Below, piece by piece: positions 31,402 to 41,798 of a DNA stretch of 49,295 nucleotides. Source of the stretch: Alphaproteobacteria bacterium (lineage in GTDB: Bacteria; Bacteroidota; Bacteroidia; Bacteroidales; FEN-979); the NCBI GenBank assembly GCA_009928665.1, contig SACF01000030.1, positions 1 to 49,295 on the forward strand, written 5' to 3'. The translations under genes and the position numbers were made by a program. The notes beneath the pieces were generated by a model. That model did not search any database. It had not been told where the DNA came from and saw only the letters and a list, made by a program, of their open reading frames with translations. Position 1 is the stretch's first letter. Each line of letters starts with the position of its first letter.

Positions 31402-32298
31402 TTGTTTCTTACTCGTTTTCAGGTGAAGGAACGCTTTCTGGCACATATCCAATTTGAAAAACGGTACTCTATCCACACCGTTACTGCTTACCGAACTGAT
31501 CTTGACCAATTTTTTAAGTATATTTTAAGTCAATACGGCTCCGAATCACTCTCCGGTATCAGCCATTTTATGATCCGTTCCTGGTTGGTAAGTTTGATTG
31601 ATCAGAAAATTTCACCCAGATCGGTCAGCAGAAAGCTGACCACCCTGAAATCTTTTTTCAGGTTTTGTCTTAAAGAAGGTGCACTTGAAACCAATCCCGT
31701 CTCAAAGATTACATCCCCTAAGACTTCCAAACGTTTACCGGTATTTGTTGAAAAGGAGAAGATGGCAAGACTTCTTGATCAGATTGATTTTGAACCAGGT
31801 TACAGTGGAATGAGAGACCATTTGATCCTGGAAATGTTTTATATGACCGGGATGCGCTTGTCGGAACTGATGAACCTTAAAGAACAGGATATTGACTTCA
31901 CCCGTCAAACAATTAAGGTCTTGGGGAAACGTAATAAAGAGCGCTTAATTCCGTTTAATCCTAAATTCAGTGAAACATTAAATACCTATCTTGACGGAAA
32001 GAAAACGATGTTTGAAGGATGTGACCAATTCTTTCTTACGGATAAAGGAACGAAGATGTATCCACGACTCATATACAGCATCGTAAACAGATATTTATCG
32101 CTGGTTACTACATCAGAGAAAAAAAGTCCGCATGTTTTACGACACACCTTTGCCACACAGTTATTGGATGAAGGTGCTGAACTTAATGCGGTCAAAGAGC
32201 TTCTGGGTCATGCCAGTCTCGCTGCAACCCAGGTCTATACCCATAATACTATTGAAAAGCTGAAACGAATATATAAACAAGCCCATCCAAAGGCATAA
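31402..32298 (+). CDS. xerC: XerC/D-type site-specific recombinase
   Basis: A tyrosine recombinase of about 290-298 residues, the length of XerC/XerD. The N-terminal core-binding domain reads FLAHIQFEKRYSIHTVTAYRTDLDQF; catalytic residues are in TGMRLSELMNLK (Arg), LGKRNKERLIP (Lys), HVLRHTFATQLL (His-x-x-Arg), LGHASLAATQVYTH (His, Tyr). It resolves chromosome dimers at dif. TTG 31402 opens the frame; GTG 31423, giving M-KERFLAHI, agrees better with family N-termini. In Bacteroidota it often stands with rpsU and hpf, as here. Confidence 0.9.
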   Translation: MFLTRFQVKERFLAHIQFEKRYSIHTVTAYRTDLDQFFKYILSQYGSESLSGISHFMIRSWLVSLIDQKISPRSVSRKLTTLKSFFRFCLKEGALETNPVSKITSPKTSKRLPVFVEKEKMARLLDQIDFEPGYSGMRDHLILEMFYMTGMRLSELMNLKEQDIDFTRQTIKVLGKRNKERLIPFNPKFSETLNTYLDGKKTMFEGCDQFFLTDKGTKMYPRLIYSIVNRYLSLVTTSEKKSPHVLRHTFATQLLDEGAELNAVKELLGHASLAATQVYTHNTIEKLKRIYKQAHPKA

Positions 32299-32301
32299 AA
32301 A

Positions 32302-32307
32302 AGGAGG
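32302..32307 (+). promoter_or_regulatory. Strong Shine-Dalgarno site of hpf
   Basis: AGGAGG five bases before ATG 32313. Such a full site is uncommon here: I see none of this strength at the neighbouring genes. Confidence 0.75.
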
Positions 32308-32312
32308 TAGGA

Positions 32313-32612
32313 ATGAATGTAAAAATTAACTCTGTGCACTTTAAAGCCGATAAAAAGCTGGAAGCTTTTATCAATGAAAAACTGGATAAGCTTCAGACAT
32401 TTTTTGACGGAGTCATCAGCAGTGAAGTGATCTTAAAACTGGAAAATTCCGAGACACGGGACAATAAAATCGCAGAAGTAAGGCTTAACATCAAAGGATA
32501 CGATCTTTTTGCCAAGAAGGAATCCGCCACCTTTGAAGGAGCCATCGATCTGGCCGCAGAAGCACTTCGCCGTCAACTGGTAAAACATAAAGACAAGGTC
32601 CGGGGAATCTGA
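32313..32612 (+). CDS. hpf: Ribosome hibernation promoting factor (HPF/RaiA family, short)
   Basis: A 99-residue protein, the short type. MNVKINSVHFKADKKLEAFINEKLDKL gives the first strand and helix, VILKLENSE and AEVRLNIKGYDLFAKKES the sheet, and FEGAIDLAAEALRRQLVKHKDK the last helix. It binds the 30S decoding region and stalls ribosomes in stationary phase. It lies 14 bases after the recombinase stop and ends in a strong terminator. Confidence 0.92.
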   Translation: MNVKINSVHFKADKKLEAFINEKLDKLQTFFDGVISSEVILKLENSETRDNKIAEVRLNIKGYDLFAKKESATFEGAIDLAAEALRRQLVKHKDKVRGI

Positions 32613-32635
32613 CCGGGTACACAAAATGTCGTTTG

Positions 32636-32673
32636 GAAAGGAGTGGTTCGAAGGAACCACTCCTTTCTTTTTA
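32636..32673 (+). terminator. Rho-independent terminator
   Basis: GAAAGGAGTGGTTC - GAAG - GAACCACTCCTTTC, a 14-bp perfect stem, followed by TTTTT. Confidence 0.92.
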
Positions 32674-32761
32674 TAAATATCTGATAATGTGTGCATTCAG
32701 AGTTCGGTACAGATTTTGTTTGACAAAATGCCGCTTTTCTTGAAGTTATTTTCGAAAATCC

Positions 32762-32792
32762 TTGTTTAGTTTAGAAAAAGTTTATACTTTTG
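32762..32792 (+). promoter_or_regulatory. Promoter of the tRNA-tuf operon
   Basis: TTG at 32762-32764, 20 nt, TACTTTTG at 32785-32792 (TAnnTTTG). Transcription would start some 15-18 nt before the first tRNA. Confidence 0.72.
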
Positions 32793-32814
32793 CAGTCCTT
32801 TTTTAAAATAAAAT

Positions 32815-32887
32815 GCCGATGTAGCTCAGCTGGTAGAGCAGCTGATTTGTAATCAGCTGGTCGGCGGTTCGAATCCGTCCATCGGCT
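32815..32887 (+). tRNA. tRNA-Thr (TGT)
   Basis: 73 nt, acceptor GCCGATG/CATCGGC, anticodon loop TTTGTAA. First of four tRNAs before tuf. Confidence 0.95.
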
Positions 32888-32953
32888 CAGCACATCAACA
32901 GTCTTAGGCTGAGATTCTTGTACAGGTTCTTTGAAAAGTTGTAAAGCATTATC

Positions 32954-33035
32954 GGGGAGATACCAGAGCGGTCAAATGGGGCAGACTGTAAATCTGTTGG
33001 CGCAGCCTTCGGAGGTTCGAATCCTTCTCTCCCCA
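32954..33035 (+). tRNA. tRNA-Tyr (GTA)
   Basis: 82 nt with the long variable arm of class II tRNAs, acceptor GGGGAGA/TCTCCCC, anticodon GTA in ACTGTAAATC. Confidence 0.95.
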
Positions 33036-33128
33036 CTGGTTAAAATGGCGATATGGTGATGCGGTGAAAAAAGATACTTCAAATTAATTTTCGCCATTTC
33101 ACAATTTCACCATCTCACCTTCTGTTTC

Positions 33129-33201
33129 GCGGAAGTAGCTCATTTGGTAGAGCGGAAGCCTTCCAAGCTTCAGGTGGCGGGTTCGAGCCCCGTCTTCCGC
33201 T
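33129..33201 (+). tRNA. tRNA-Gly (TCC)
   Basis: 73 nt, acceptor GCGGAAG/CTTCCGC, anticodon loop CTTCCAA (TCC). Confidence 0.94.
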
Positions 33202-33255
33202 CAGAATAATATAGTTTTTCACACCCTCAACCCACACCCGATTCACACGCTGATT

Positions 33256-33327
33256 GCCTTTGTAGCTCAGGGGTAGAGCACTTCCTTGGTAAGGAAGGGG
33301 TCACCAGTTCAATTCTGGTCAAAGGCT
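33256..33327 (+). tRNA. tRNA-Thr (GGT)
   Basis: 72 nt, acceptor GCCTTTG/CAAAGGC, anticodon loop TTGGTAA (GGT). Order and anticodons Thr-Tyr-Gly-Thr-tuf equal the E. coli thrU-tyrU-glyT-thrT-tufB operon. Confidence 0.94.
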
Positions 33328-33379
33328 CTGAGGATGGAAATCTTCCCGGTTTCCGTCTCTTTTATTGAATAAGAATCAA

Positions 33380-33405
33380 TTGTAATTAAACTTTGTAATT
33401 AAACT
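33380..33405 (+). repeat. 13-bp tandem duplication before tuf
   Basis: TTGTAATTAAACT occurs twice in a row directly before the tuf start region. It may simply lengthen the AT-rich translation start region. Confidence 0.8.
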
Positions 33406-33413
33406 TTAATATC

Positions 33414-34601
33414 ATGGCAAAAGAAAAATTTGAACGCTCCAAGCCCCACGTCAATGTAGGTACCATTGGCCACATTGACCATGGCAAAACCACGTTGACC
33501 GCAGCCATCACGATGGTGCTGGCAGATAAAGGATTATCTGAATTCAGATCCTTTGATTCGATCGACAATGCACCGGAAGAAAAAGCACGTGGAATCACGA
33601 TCAACACTGCACATATCGAGTATCAGACCGCGAACCGTCACTATGCGCACGTTGACTGCCCCGGACATGCCGACTATATCAAGAATATGGTTACGGGAGC
33701 TGCCCAGATGGATGGCGCAATCATCGTTGTTGCCGCTACCGACGGCCCGATGCCGCAAACCCGCGAGCATATCCTCCTCGCCCGGCAGGTTGGTGTTCCC
33801 AAGCTTGTTGTTTTCATGAACAAGTGCGACAGTGTTGATGATCCGGAACTTCTTGAAATCGTTGAAATGGAGATTCGCGATCTCCTTACCTTCTACGGTT
33901 TTGACGGAGCCAACACACCCGTCATCCAGGGTTCAGCCCTTGGCGGACTTAATAAAGAACCCAAATGGGTTGAAAAAATCATGGAACTTATGGAAGCTGT
34001 CGATACTTGGATCCCGTTACCTGTCCGTGATGTTGACAAGTCTTTCCTTATGCCGGTCGAAGACGTATTCTCAATCACCGGTCGTGGCACTGTTGCCACC
34101 GGCAGAATTGAAACCGGTGTCATCAATACCGGCGATCCCGTCGATATTATCGGAATGGGCGCTGAGAAACTGAAATCCGTCGTTACGGGAGTAGAAATGT
34201 TCCGTAAAATCCTCGACAGGGGAGAAGCCGGTGACAATGCAGGGTTACTCCTCCGTGGTATCGATAAGGATGAGATCCGTCGTGGAATGGTTATCGCGAA
34301 ACCAGGTTCCATTACGCCACACAAAAAATTCAAAGCAGAGGTCTATATTCTGAAGACACAGGAAGGCGGACGTCATACCCCGTTCCATAACAAGTACCGT
34401 CCGCAATTTTATTTCCGGACCACCGATGTTACCGGTGAAATCCACCTGCCGGAAGGAATTGAAATGTGTATGCCGGGTGACAACCTGACGATTCAGGTCG
34501 ATCTGATCTCTGAAATCGCAATGAATAAAGGACTCCGTTTCGCAATCCGCGAAGGCGGACGTACAGTCGGCGCAGGTCAGGTTACTGAAATCCTGGATTA
34601 A
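33414..34601 (+). CDS. tuf: Elongation factor Tu
   Basis: A 395-residue GTPase of standard length. G1 is GHIDHGKT (19-26), G3 DCPGH (81-85), G4 NKCD (136-139); [12 protein letters not shown] is the switch I region, and the two C-terminal barrels end in [12 protein letters not shown]. It carries aminoacyl-tRNA to the ribosome. Located between tRNA-Thr(GGT) and tRNA-Trp, as in the conserved tuf-secE-nusG arrangement. AT-rich start region without Shine-Dalgarno. Confidence 0.98.
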   Translation: MAKEKFERSKPHVNVGTIGHIDHGKTTLTAAITMVLADKGLSEFRSFDSIDNAPEEKARGITINTAHIEYQTANRHYAHVDCPGHADYIKNMVTGAAQMDGAIIVVAATDGPMPQTREHILLARQVGVPKLVVFMNKCDSVDDPELLEIVEMEIRDLLTFYGFDGANTPVIQGSALGGLNKEPKWVEKIMELMEAVDTWIPLPVRDVDKSFLMPVEDVFSITGRGTVATGRIETGVINTGDPVDIIGMGAEKLKSVVTGVEMFRKILDRGEAGDNAGLLLRGIDKDEIRRGMVIAKPGSITPHKKFKAEVYILKTQEGGRHTPFHNKYRPQFYFRTTDVTGEIHLPEGIEMCMPGDNLTIQVDLISEIAMNKGLRFAIREGGRTVGAGQVTEILD

Positions 34602-34694
34602 TTATTAATATCGGAATGACGAAATGGGGAAATAGCGAAATCAGCGTTAAAAACCCATTTCGCTACTCCGGCAAAATACAAAGTTTAATTACAC

Positions 34695-34767
34695 ACGGGT
34701 GTAGCTCAACTGGTAGAGTGGCGGTCTCCAAAACCGTAGGCTGTGGGTTCGATTCCTACCACCCGTG
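34695..34767 (+). tRNA. tRNA-Trp (CCA)
   Basis: 73 nt, acceptor ACGGGTG/CACCCGT, anticodon loop CTCCAAA (CCA). It lies between tuf and secE, a common place for trnW in bacteria. Confidence 0.95.
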
Positions 34768-34782
34768 CTAAACATCAGATAA

Positions 34783-34980
34783 ATGGCTAAGAATAAAGTT
34801 ATCAACTATATCGAAGAAAGCTATGATGAGCTTGTGCACAAAGTTTCCTGGCCTACCTGGTCGGAACTTCAGGGAAGTGCCATTGTTGTTTCCGTGGCTT
34901 CTCTGATCATTGCCATCATCGTTTTTGCAATGGACGAAGTTTTCCGGAATGTTCTCCTCCAATTCTATAAACTTTTCTGA
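34783..34980 (+). CDS. secE: Preprotein translocase subunit SecE
   Basis: A 65-residue protein of the short, one-helix type. ESYDELVHKVSWPTWSELQGSAIVV is the conserved amphipathic and joint region, followed by the membrane helix VASLIIAIIVFAMDEVF. It clamps SecY in the translocon. It starts 15 bases after tRNA-Trp and precedes nusG as in most bacteria. Confidence 0.95.
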   Translation: MAKNKVINYIEESYDELVHKVSWPTWSELQGSAIVVSVASLIIAIIVFAMDEVFRNVLLQFYKLF

Positions 34981-35038
34981 AACCGGCGGTTTATCTGTTT
35001 TAACTATAAAATCATCCAACAACAATCCCATTACAGGC

Positions 35039-35581
35039 ATGAGTGAAATAGCCAAAAAATGGTACGTAGTGCGGGCCATCTCCGGAAACGAGAACAAGGT
35101 GAAACAATATCTTGAAAATGAGATTGTGAACCAAAATCTCCAGGAGTATATTTCACAGGTGCTCATTCCGAAAGAAAAAATATATCTGATCCGAAACGGA
35201 AAAAAAGTAAGCAAGGAACGGAACTATTTTCCGGGCTATGTCCTGATCGAAGCCGCTCTGATTGGTGAGATTCCCCATATTATCAGGAATATCCCCGGCG
35301 TACTGGGATTCCTTGGCGCAAAAGGTGAGGCCCATCCTTTACGGCCATCTGAAGTAAAAAGAATCCTTGGAAAATTTGATGAGCTTTCCGAACAGGGAGA
35401 AGAGATGAACATTCCTTTTATCATCGGTGAAACGGTCACTGTGATCGACGGGCCTTTCAACAGTTTCAGCGGTGTGATTGAGGAGATCAATGAAGAGAAA
35501 AAGAAATTAAAGGTTATGGTCAAGATCTTCGGCAGGAAAACACCGCTGGAGCTCAGTTTTATGCAAGTTCAAAAAGAATAG
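35039..35581 (+). CDS. nusG: Transcription termination/antitermination protein NusG
   Basis: A 180-residue protein. The NGN domain (KWYVVRAISGNENKVKQYLE, ... PGYVLIEA, RNIPGVLGFLG) is followed by the KOW domain (GETVTVIDGPFNSFSGVIEEI). It binds RNA polymerase and couples it to ribosomes or Rho. I start at ATG 35039; a longer frame from 34910 would overlap secE. Confidence 0.95.
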   Translation: MSEIAKKWYVVRAISGNENKVKQYLENEIVNQNLQEYISQVLIPKEKIYLIRNGKKVSKERNYFPGYVLIEAALIGEIPHIIRNIPGVLGFLGAKGEAHPLRPSEVKRILGKFDELSEQGEEMNIPFIIGETVTVIDGPFNSFSGVIEEINEEKKKLKVMVKIFGRKTPLELSFMQVQKE

Positions 35582-35623
35582 TTTTACGATACGAAGGTAT
35601 CTGTAATCAATAATCAATTAAAA

Positions 35624-36067
35624 ATGGCAAAAGAAGTTAGTGGAATTATCAAGTTGCAAATCAAGGGTGCTGCTGCAAACCCTTCACCACCGGTAGGACC
35701 AGCCCTGGGAGCCAAGGGTGTGAATATTATGGAATTTTGCAAACAGTTTAACGCCCGTACCCAGGATAAAGCCGGAAAACTCATCCCGGTCATTATCACT
35801 GTGTACCGTGATAAATCATTCGATTTTATCATCAAGACACCCCCTGTTGCTGTCCAGTTGATGGAAATCACCAAGCTTCAGAAGGGATCGGCGGAACCCA
35901 ATCGCAATAAAGTGGCCAGTGTTACCTGGGAACAGGTACAGAAAATTGCAGAGGATAAAATGCCTGACCTGAATGCATTTACCCTTGAATCGGCTATCAG
36001 AATGGTTGCCGGCACAGCAAGAAGTATGGGTATCTCGGTTACCGGGACTGCTCCATTTAAAAAGTAA
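35624..36067 (+). CDS. rplK: Large ribosomal subunit protein uL11
   Basis: A 147-residue protein of normal length: [37 protein letters not shown] is the N-terminal signature, and the C-terminal RNA-binding domain ends in [17 protein letters not shown]. It forms the GTPase-associated centre together with the L10/L12 stalk encoded just downstream. Confidence 0.97.
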   Translation: MAKEVSGIIKLQIKGAAANPSPPVGPALGAKGVNIMEFCKQFNARTQDKAGKLIPVIITVYRDKSFDFIIKTPPVAVQLMEITKLQKGSAEPNRNKVASVTWEQVQKIAEDKMPDLNAFTLESAIRMVAGTARSMGISVTGTAPFKK

Positions 36068-36121
36068 ATTTTAACCATGTTGTTTAAGTACCTCATAAGC
36101 AACAATTAATAACAATAAATT

Positions 36122-36817
36122 ATGATAAAGCTGACAAAAAAGAGGAAGGTGGCCTTGTCGAAGATCGATAAGAAAACCGTTTATTCGTTAGCGGATGCTG
36201 CTGCGCTCGTCAAAGAGATCAGCAATACTAAATTTGATTCATCCGTTGATATTGACGTTCGTTTAGGGGTTGATCCCCGTAAAGCCAATCAGATGGTTCG
36301 TGGTATCGTGACGCTTCCACATGGTACCGGAAAAGTGGTTCGCGTGCTTGCACTCTGCACTCCCGATAAGGAGGAAGAAGCGAAACAGGCAGGCGCCGAT
36401 TACATCGGGTTGGATGAGTACATCGATAAAATCAAAGGTGGTTGGACCGATGTGGATGTCATTATCACCATGCCGAGTGTTATGGCCAAGGTTGGTGCAT
36501 TAGGAAAGATCCTCGGACCCCGGGGACTGATGCCCAATCCCAAGACCGGGACTGTTACCATGGAGGTTGGAAAGGCCGTTAAAGAAGTAAAAGCCGGGAA
36601 AATCGATTTCAAGGTCGATAAGTTCGGAATTATCCATTCATCGGTCGCAAAGGTTTCATTTGATCGCGACAAGATCGTGGATAATGCAAAAGAACTTATA
36701 CACACCATTGTCAAGCTGAAACCCGCTTCGGCAAAAGGTACCTACATAAAGAGCATTTATATGTCGAGTACCATGAGCCCGAGCATTCAAATTGACCCGA
36801 AATCAGTTACGGCTTAA
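36122..36817 (+). CDS. rplA: Large ribosomal subunit protein uL1
   Basis: A 231-residue protein. [27 protein letters not shown] and [22 protein letters not shown] signature (here [18 protein letters not shown]) are diagnostic. It builds the L1 stalk at the E site and in other bacteria represses its own L11-L1 mRNA; I see no clear binding mimic in the 54-base gap upstream. Confidence 0.97.
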   Translation: MIKLTKKRKVALSKIDKKTVYSLADAAALVKEISNTKFDSSVDIDVRLGVDPRKANQMVRGIVTLPHGTGKVVRVLALCTPDKEEEAKQAGADYIGLDEYIDKIKGGWTDVDVIITMPSVMAKVGALGKILGPRGLMPNPKTGTVTMEVGKAVKEVKAGKIDFKVDKFGIIHSSVAKVSFDRDKIVDNAKELIHTIVKLKPASAKGTYIKSIYMSSTMSPSIQIDPKSVTA

Positions 36818-36843
36818 TTACAGAAATCTGAGAGATAACGATC

Positions 36844-37365
36844 ATGAAAAAAGAAGAAAAAAACCAGCTGATCGATGAGCTGGCCGACCAGTTAAAAGGA
36901 GCCAATACCTTTTACCTGACGGATATTTCCTCCCTGAATGCCGAAACAACAAGCAGGTTACGAAGGACCTGTTTTAAAAAGAATGTTCAGCTTAAGGTGG
37001 TTAAGAATACTTTGCTTCATAAAGCGCTGGAACGTTCGGGAAAGAACTTTGATGAATTCTTCCCGGTACTACATGGATCAACCTCGATCATGTTTTCCGA
37101 GGTTTCCAACGATCCCGCGAAACTGATAAAAGAATTCCGGAGAACAGCACCTAAACCCATTCTTAAAGGCGCTTATGTTGAGGAAAGCGTATATCTTGGC
37201 GATGACCAGCTCGATGCTTTGGTGAATATCAAATCCAGATTCGAACTGATCGGAGACCTGATCGGGCTGTTACAGTCCCCGGCCAGAAATGTCATCTCGG
37301 CGTTGCAGTCGGGAGGCAATAACCTGTCGGGAATTGTAAAAACCTTATCAGAAAAGCCGGAATGA
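36844..37365 (+). CDS. rplJ: Large ribosomal subunit protein uL10
   Basis: A 173-residue protein: [48 protein letters not shown] and the helical C-terminus that carries L12 dimers. It forms the base of the stalk. 26 bases after rplA, 64 before rplL. Confidence 0.96.
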   Translation: MKKEEKNQLIDELADQLKGANTFYLTDISSLNAETTSRLRRTCFKKNVQLKVVKNTLLHKALERSGKNFDEFFPVLHGSTSIMFSEVSNDPAKLIKEFRRTAPKPILKGAYVEESVYLGDDQLDALVNIKSRFELIGDLIGLLQSPARNVISALQSGGNNLSGIVKTLSEKPE

Positions 37366-37429
37366 CCCAATTAGGAAAATTAGTTTAGTAATAACCGTCC
37401 CATATAACAGGACACAAATAGTAACAAAA

Positions 37430-37807
37430 ATGGCAGATTTAAAAGCTTTTGCAGAACAATTGGTTAATTTGACAGTTAAGGAAGTTAATGAGTTAGCAAA
37501 AATCCTGAAGGATGAATATGGAATCGAGCCCGCTGCTGCCGCTGTTGCAGTAGCCGCTGGTCCTGCCGCCGCCGCCGCCCCCGCCGCTGAAGAAAAAAGC
37601 ACCTTTGATGTTATTCTCAAATCAGCCGGACAGGCAAAATTAGCCGTTGTAAAATTGGTGAAGGAACTCACGAGCCTTGGTTTGAAAGAGGCGAAAGAAT
37701 TGGTTGATGCTGCACCCAAGGCAATCAAAGAGGGCGTTTCAAAGGATGAAGCAAACGCGTTAATGATTCAGTTAAAAGAAGCTGGTGCAGAGGTTGAAAT
37801 TAAGTAA
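37430..37807 (+). CDS. rplL: Large ribosomal subunit protein bL12
   Basis: A 125-residue protein with the N-terminal dimerisation helices ([24 protein letters not shown]), an alanine-rich hinge ([19 protein letters not shown]) and the factor-binding C-terminal domain ([20 protein letters not shown] ... [16 protein letters not shown]). It recruits translation factors. Followed by a hairpin before rpoB. Confidence 0.97.
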   Translation: MADLKAFAEQLVNLTVKEVNELAKILKDEYGIEPAAAAVAVAAGPAAAAAPAAEEKSTFDVILKSAGQAKLAVVKLVKELTSLGLKEAKELVDAAPKAIKEGVSKDEANALMIQLKEAGAEVEIK

Positions 37808-37833
37808 GACGAAAAATCTTATATCTTAATATG

Positions 37834-37868
37834 ATCATAGATCTCCTCAAACCGGGGAGGTCTATGAT
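37834..37868 (+). terminator. Hairpin between rplL and rpoB (attenuator-like)
   Basis: ATCATAGATCTCCTC pairs with GGGGAGGTCTATGAT across a 5-nt loop (one mismatch and one G-T), followed by TTATTTAT rather than a clean T-run. A partial terminator here would lower rpoBC transcription relative to the ribosomal genes, as known for E. coli. Confidence 0.65.
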
Positions 37869-37894
37869 TTATTTATAAAAATTAATTTCAAACC

Positions 37895-37911
37895 ATCCCG
37901 TCGTGCGGGAT
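37895..37911 (+). promoter_or_regulatory. Small hairpin in the rpoB leader
   Basis: ATCCCG - TCGTG - CGGGAT, 14 bases before the rpoB start. It could affect translation or serve as a processing site. Confidence 0.5.
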
Positions 37912-37925
37912 TAAAACATAATACC

Positions 37926-40900
37926 TTGGCTTCAAAAAAAACCGAAAGGATCCGCTTTGGATCGACAAAGATACAAGCTGAGTATCCCGATTTTCTAGAC
38001 ATTCAGGTAAAATCCTTTCAGGATTTTTTCCAATTGGAAACAAATCCTGAAAACAGGATTAACGAAGGGTTATACAAGGTTTTTGCTGAAAACTTTCCCA
38101 TTTCAGATGCACGAAACAACTTTGTACTTGAATTTCTGGATTATTTTATCGATCCACCCCGTTATTCGATTGAGGAGTGCATCGAGCGCGGTCTGACATA
38201 CAGCGTACCGCTAAAGGCAAAACTCAAACTGTATTGCACAGACCCGGAGCATGAAGATTTTGAAACCATTATTCAGGATGTCTACCTGGGTATGATTCCA
38301 TATATGACACCTCGCGGTACCTTTGTGATCAATGGCGCCGAACGGGTTGTCGTATCACAACTGCACCGTTCTCCAGGCGTTTTTTTCAGTACCAGCTTTC
38401 ATGCCAACGGAGCCCAACTCTATTCCGCCAGAATCATCCCCTTCAAGGGATCATGGATCGAGTTTACCACCGATATAAACAATGTCATGTATGCCTACAT
38501 CGACCGGAAAAAGAAATTGCCGGTTACGACTTTGTTGCGTGCCATTGGTTATGAAACAGATAAAGATATTCTCGAAATATTCGGTCTGGCCCAGGAAATA
38601 AAAGTTAGCAGGGCTGCATTGAAGCGGATTGTGGGATCGAAACTTGCTGCACGGGTAGTCCGGGCATGGATTGAGGATTTTGTGGACGAGGATACAGGCG
38701 AAGTAGTGTCGATCGAAAGAACCGAGGTTATTATCGAACGGGAAACAGTACTTGAAAATGATCACGTCGACCAGATCCTTGATGCCGGTATTAAAACCAT
38801 TCTGGTCCATCGCGAAGAATCCCTGGCAACCGACTATTCGATTATTTTCAATACCCTGCAGAAAGACCCTGCAAATTCGGAGAAGGAAGCTGTCGAGTTT
38901 ATTTACCGGCAACTCCGCAATGCCGAACCTCCCGATGAGGAAACCGCCCGCGGAATTATCGAAAAATTATTTTTCTCCGACAAAAGATATGACCTTGGCG
39001 ATGTCGGCCGTTACCGGATAAACCGCAAACTCAGTCTGAACATCCCGATGGAAACCAAGGTTCTTACCAAGGAAGATATCATTTCAATCATAAAGTATCT
39101 GATCGAACTGGTAAATTCCAAGGCTGAGGTTGACGATATCGACCATTTAAGCAACCGAAGGGTGCGTACCGTCGGAGAACAACTCTATAACCAGTTCGGC
39201 GTCGGACTTTCGAGGATGGCCAGAACGATTCGCGAACGGATGAATGTCCGTGACAATGAGGTGTTTACTCCGACCGATCTGATCAATGCAAAAACACTTT
39301 CATCGGTCATCAACACCTTCTTCGGAACTAACCAGTTGTCGCAATTCATGGATCAGACCAATCCGCTTTCGGAACTGACCCACAAAAGACGAATTTCTGC
39401 GCTGGGTCCCGGAGGATTGTCGCGGGAACGTGCAGGATTTGAGGTTCGCGATGTTCACTATACGCACTACGGTCGGCTGTGCACCATCGAAACACCTGAA
39501 GGTCCCAATATCGGTCTGATCTCCTCCCTTTGTGTGTATGCTAAAATAGATAAACTTGGGTTTATAGAAACACCTTACCACCGTGTTGTTGAAGGTCGGG
39601 TGACTTTGGAGGAACAACCGGTTTACCTTACAGCCGAAGAGGAAGAACACAAGATTATCGGACAGGCAACCACACCCATGGACAACCAGGGTAACTTTCT
39701 TGAAGAGAAGGTCAAAGTACGTTATCTGGCAGATTACCCGATCATTGATAAAACCCAGGTCGACCTGGTCGATATTGCTCCAAATCAGATTGCTTCCATC
39801 GCTGCCTCACTTATCCCGTTTCTTGAGCATGATGATGCTAACCGCGCCCTGATGGGATCCAATATGATGCGCCAGGCTGTTCCCCTGCTGAATCCGGAAG
39901 TAGCCCTTGTGGGGACTGGTATCGAAGACATGGTTGCCCGCGATTCACGCGTGCTTATCAATTCCGAAGGTGCCGGTGTAGTTGAATATGTCGACGCGAA
40001 TGAGATCATCATCCGGTATGAGCGTGATGACAAAGAACGTCTGGTTAGCTTCGATGATGATTCAAAGAGCTATTCCCTCACGAAATTTGCACGTACCAAC
40101 CAGAATACTTGCGTGAACCTGCGTCCGATCGTTAGGAAAGGAGATAAAGTCACAAAAGGTCAGGTTCTGTGCGAAGGATATGCGACGAAAGAGGGTTCCC
40201 TTGCACTCGGACGAAACCTCATGGTGGCATTTATGCCCTGGAAGGGATACAATTTTGAGGATGCTATCGTGATTTCAGAAAAAGTTCTGAAAGAAGATAT
40301 CTTCACATCAATTCATATCGAAGAGTTTACACTCGAAGTACGGGATACCAAAAGGGGTGTTGAAGAACTGACCAACGATATTCCCAACGTGAGCGCCGAA
40401 GCGACCAAGGATTTAGACGAGAATGGCCTGATCAGGATCGGCGCTGAGGTCAGCGAAGGCGATATCCTGATAGGTAAAATTACCCCAAAGGGCGAAAGTG
40501 ATCCGACTCCTGAAGAAAAGCTTCTTCGTGCCATATTCGGAGATAAGGCCGGCGATGTAAAAGACGCTTCCCTTAAGGCACCACCCTCCATGAAGGGAGT
40601 TGTTATTGAGAAAAAACTGTTCTCCCGGATTATAAAGGATCGTAAGGCCAAAGCCCGCGAAAAAGACGACATCAAGAAACTGGATGACGATTACAACCGG
40701 GACGTTGACAAACTGAAAGCAAAACTTGTTGAAAAATTAACTGTTCTGGTTGGAGGAAAAGTTTCCCAGGGTGTATTTAATATTTTCAAACAGGAGGTTT
40801 TACCCAAAGGCGCAAAATTTCAGGTGAAGAGCCTCATGGAGATCGATTATCTGAACGTAAATCCGAACAAATGGACAGCGGATAAGGATAAAAATGATCT

Positions 40901-41732
40901 TATTAAATCCCTGATCAATAACTATATCATCAAGTTTAAGGAGATCATGGGCGTTTATAACCGTAAGAAGTTTGTTGCCGTAGTCGGCGATGACCTTCCC
41001 GCGGGTATTGTTCAAATGGCTAAAGTATATATTGCCAAGAAACGTAAGCTTAAGGTTGGTGATAAAATGGCCGGTCGCCACGGGAACAAAGGTATTGTTG
41101 CGCGCATCCAGCGTGAAGAGGATATGCCTTTCCTCGAAGACGGGACTCCTGTCGACGTGGTTCTGAACCCCTTGGGCGTGCCATCCCGTATGAACCTGGG
41201 TCAGATCTATGAAACCATCCTTGGATGGGCAGGGAAGAAACTCGGATTGCGGTTCAATACTCCCATCTTTGATGGCGCTACAATCAACCAGATTAACGAA
41301 TATCTTGAGCGTGCAGGATTACCGCGCAATGGTAAGGTTTATCTTTATGACGGATTGACCGGAGAACGGTTTGATCAGCCTACCACAGTCGGTTACATCT
41401 ATATGATGAAGCTTCATCATATGGTGGATGATAAAATGCACGCCCGTTCCATCGGTCCCTATAGCCTTATAACCCAACAGCCACTCGGGGGTAAAGCCCA
41501 GTTCGGAGGTCAGCGGTTCGGTGAAATGGAAGTCTGGGCGCTGGAAGCATTCGGGGCTGCCAATATACTTCTTGAGATTCAAACCGTAAAGTCGGATGAT
41601 GTCATCGGCCGCGCAAAAGCCTATGAAACTATCGTTAAAGGGGATACCATGCCTACACCTGGAATTCCGGAATCCTTCAATGTTCTGGTTCATGAATTAC
41701 GTGGATTGGGCTTGAATCTTGCTTTTGATTAA
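37926..41732 (+). CDS. rpoB: RNA polymerase beta subunit
   Basis: A 1268-residue beta subunit. [20 protein letters not shown] opens the protein as in other Bacteroidota; [34 protein letters not shown] is the rifampicin region, and [15 protein letters not shown] and [25 protein letters not shown] are in the C-terminal core. The start is TTG 37926: [11 protein letters not shown] lines up with known N-termini and no ATG is nearby, so the gene probably uses TTG, behind two hairpins. Confidence 0.97.
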   Translation: MASKKTERIRFGSTKIQAEYPDFLDIQVKSFQDFFQLETNPENRINEGLYKVFAENFPISDARNNFVLEFLDYFIDPPRYSIEECIERGLTYSVPLKAKLKLYCTDPEHEDFETIIQDVYLGMIPYMTPRGTFVINGAERVVVSQLHRSPGVFFSTSFHANGAQLYSARIIPFKGSWIEFTTDINNVMYAYIDRKKKLPVTTLLRAIGYETDKDILEIFGLAQEIKVSRAALKRIVGSKLAARVVRAWIEDFVDEDTGEVVSIERTEVIIERETVLENDHVDQILDAGIKTILVHREESLATDYSIIFNTLQKDPANSEKEAVEFIYRQLRNAEPPDEETARGIIEKLFFSDKRYDLGDVGRYRINRKLSLNIPMETKVLTKEDIISIIKYLIELVNSKAEVDDIDHLSNRRVRTVGEQLYNQFGVGLSRMARTIRERMNVRDNEVFTPTDLINAKTLSSVINTFFGTNQLSQFMDQTNPLSELTHKRRISALGPGGLSRERAGFEVRDVHYTHYGRLCTIETPEGPNIGLISSLCVYAKIDKLGFIETPYHRVVEGRVTLEEQPVYLTAEEEEHKIIGQATTPMDNQGNFLEEKVKVRYLADYPIIDKTQVDLVDIAPNQIASIAASLIPFLEHDDANRALMGSNMMRQAVPLLNPEVALVGTGIEDMVARDSRVLINSEGAGVVEYVDANEIIIRYERDDKERLVSFDDDSKSYSLTKFARTNQNTCVNLRPIVRKGDKVTKGQVLCEGYATKEGSLALGRNLMVAFMPWKGYNFEDAIVISEKVLKEDIFTSIHIEEFTLEVRDTKRGVEELTNDIPNVSAEATKDLDENGLIRIGAEVSEGDILIGKITPKGESDPTPEEKLLRAIFGDKAGDVKDASLKAPPSMKGVVIEKKLFSRIIKDRKAKAREKDDIKKLDDDYNRDVDKLKAKLVEKLTVLVGGKVSQGVFNIFKQEVLPKGAKFQVKSLMEIDYLNVNPNKWTADKDKNDLIKSLINNYIIKFKEIMGVYNRKKFVAVVGDDLPAGIVQMAKVYIAKKRKLKVGDKMAGRHGNKGIVARIQREEDMPFLEDGTPVDVVLNPLGVPSRMNLGQIYETILGWAGKKLGLRFNTPIFDGATINQINEYLERAGLPRNGKVYLYDGLTGERFDQPTTVGYIYMMKLHHMVDDKMHARSIGPYSLITQQPLGGKAQFGGQRFGEMEVWALEAFGAANILLEIQTVKSDDVIGRAKAYETIVKGDTMPTPGIPESFNVLVHELRGLGLNLAFD

Positions 41733-41798
41733 CAGGGAGGGATTCGTTTCCATTCCTGAAAAATTCTTGTTGATTTCATCAATTGAAATATAGTCAAT

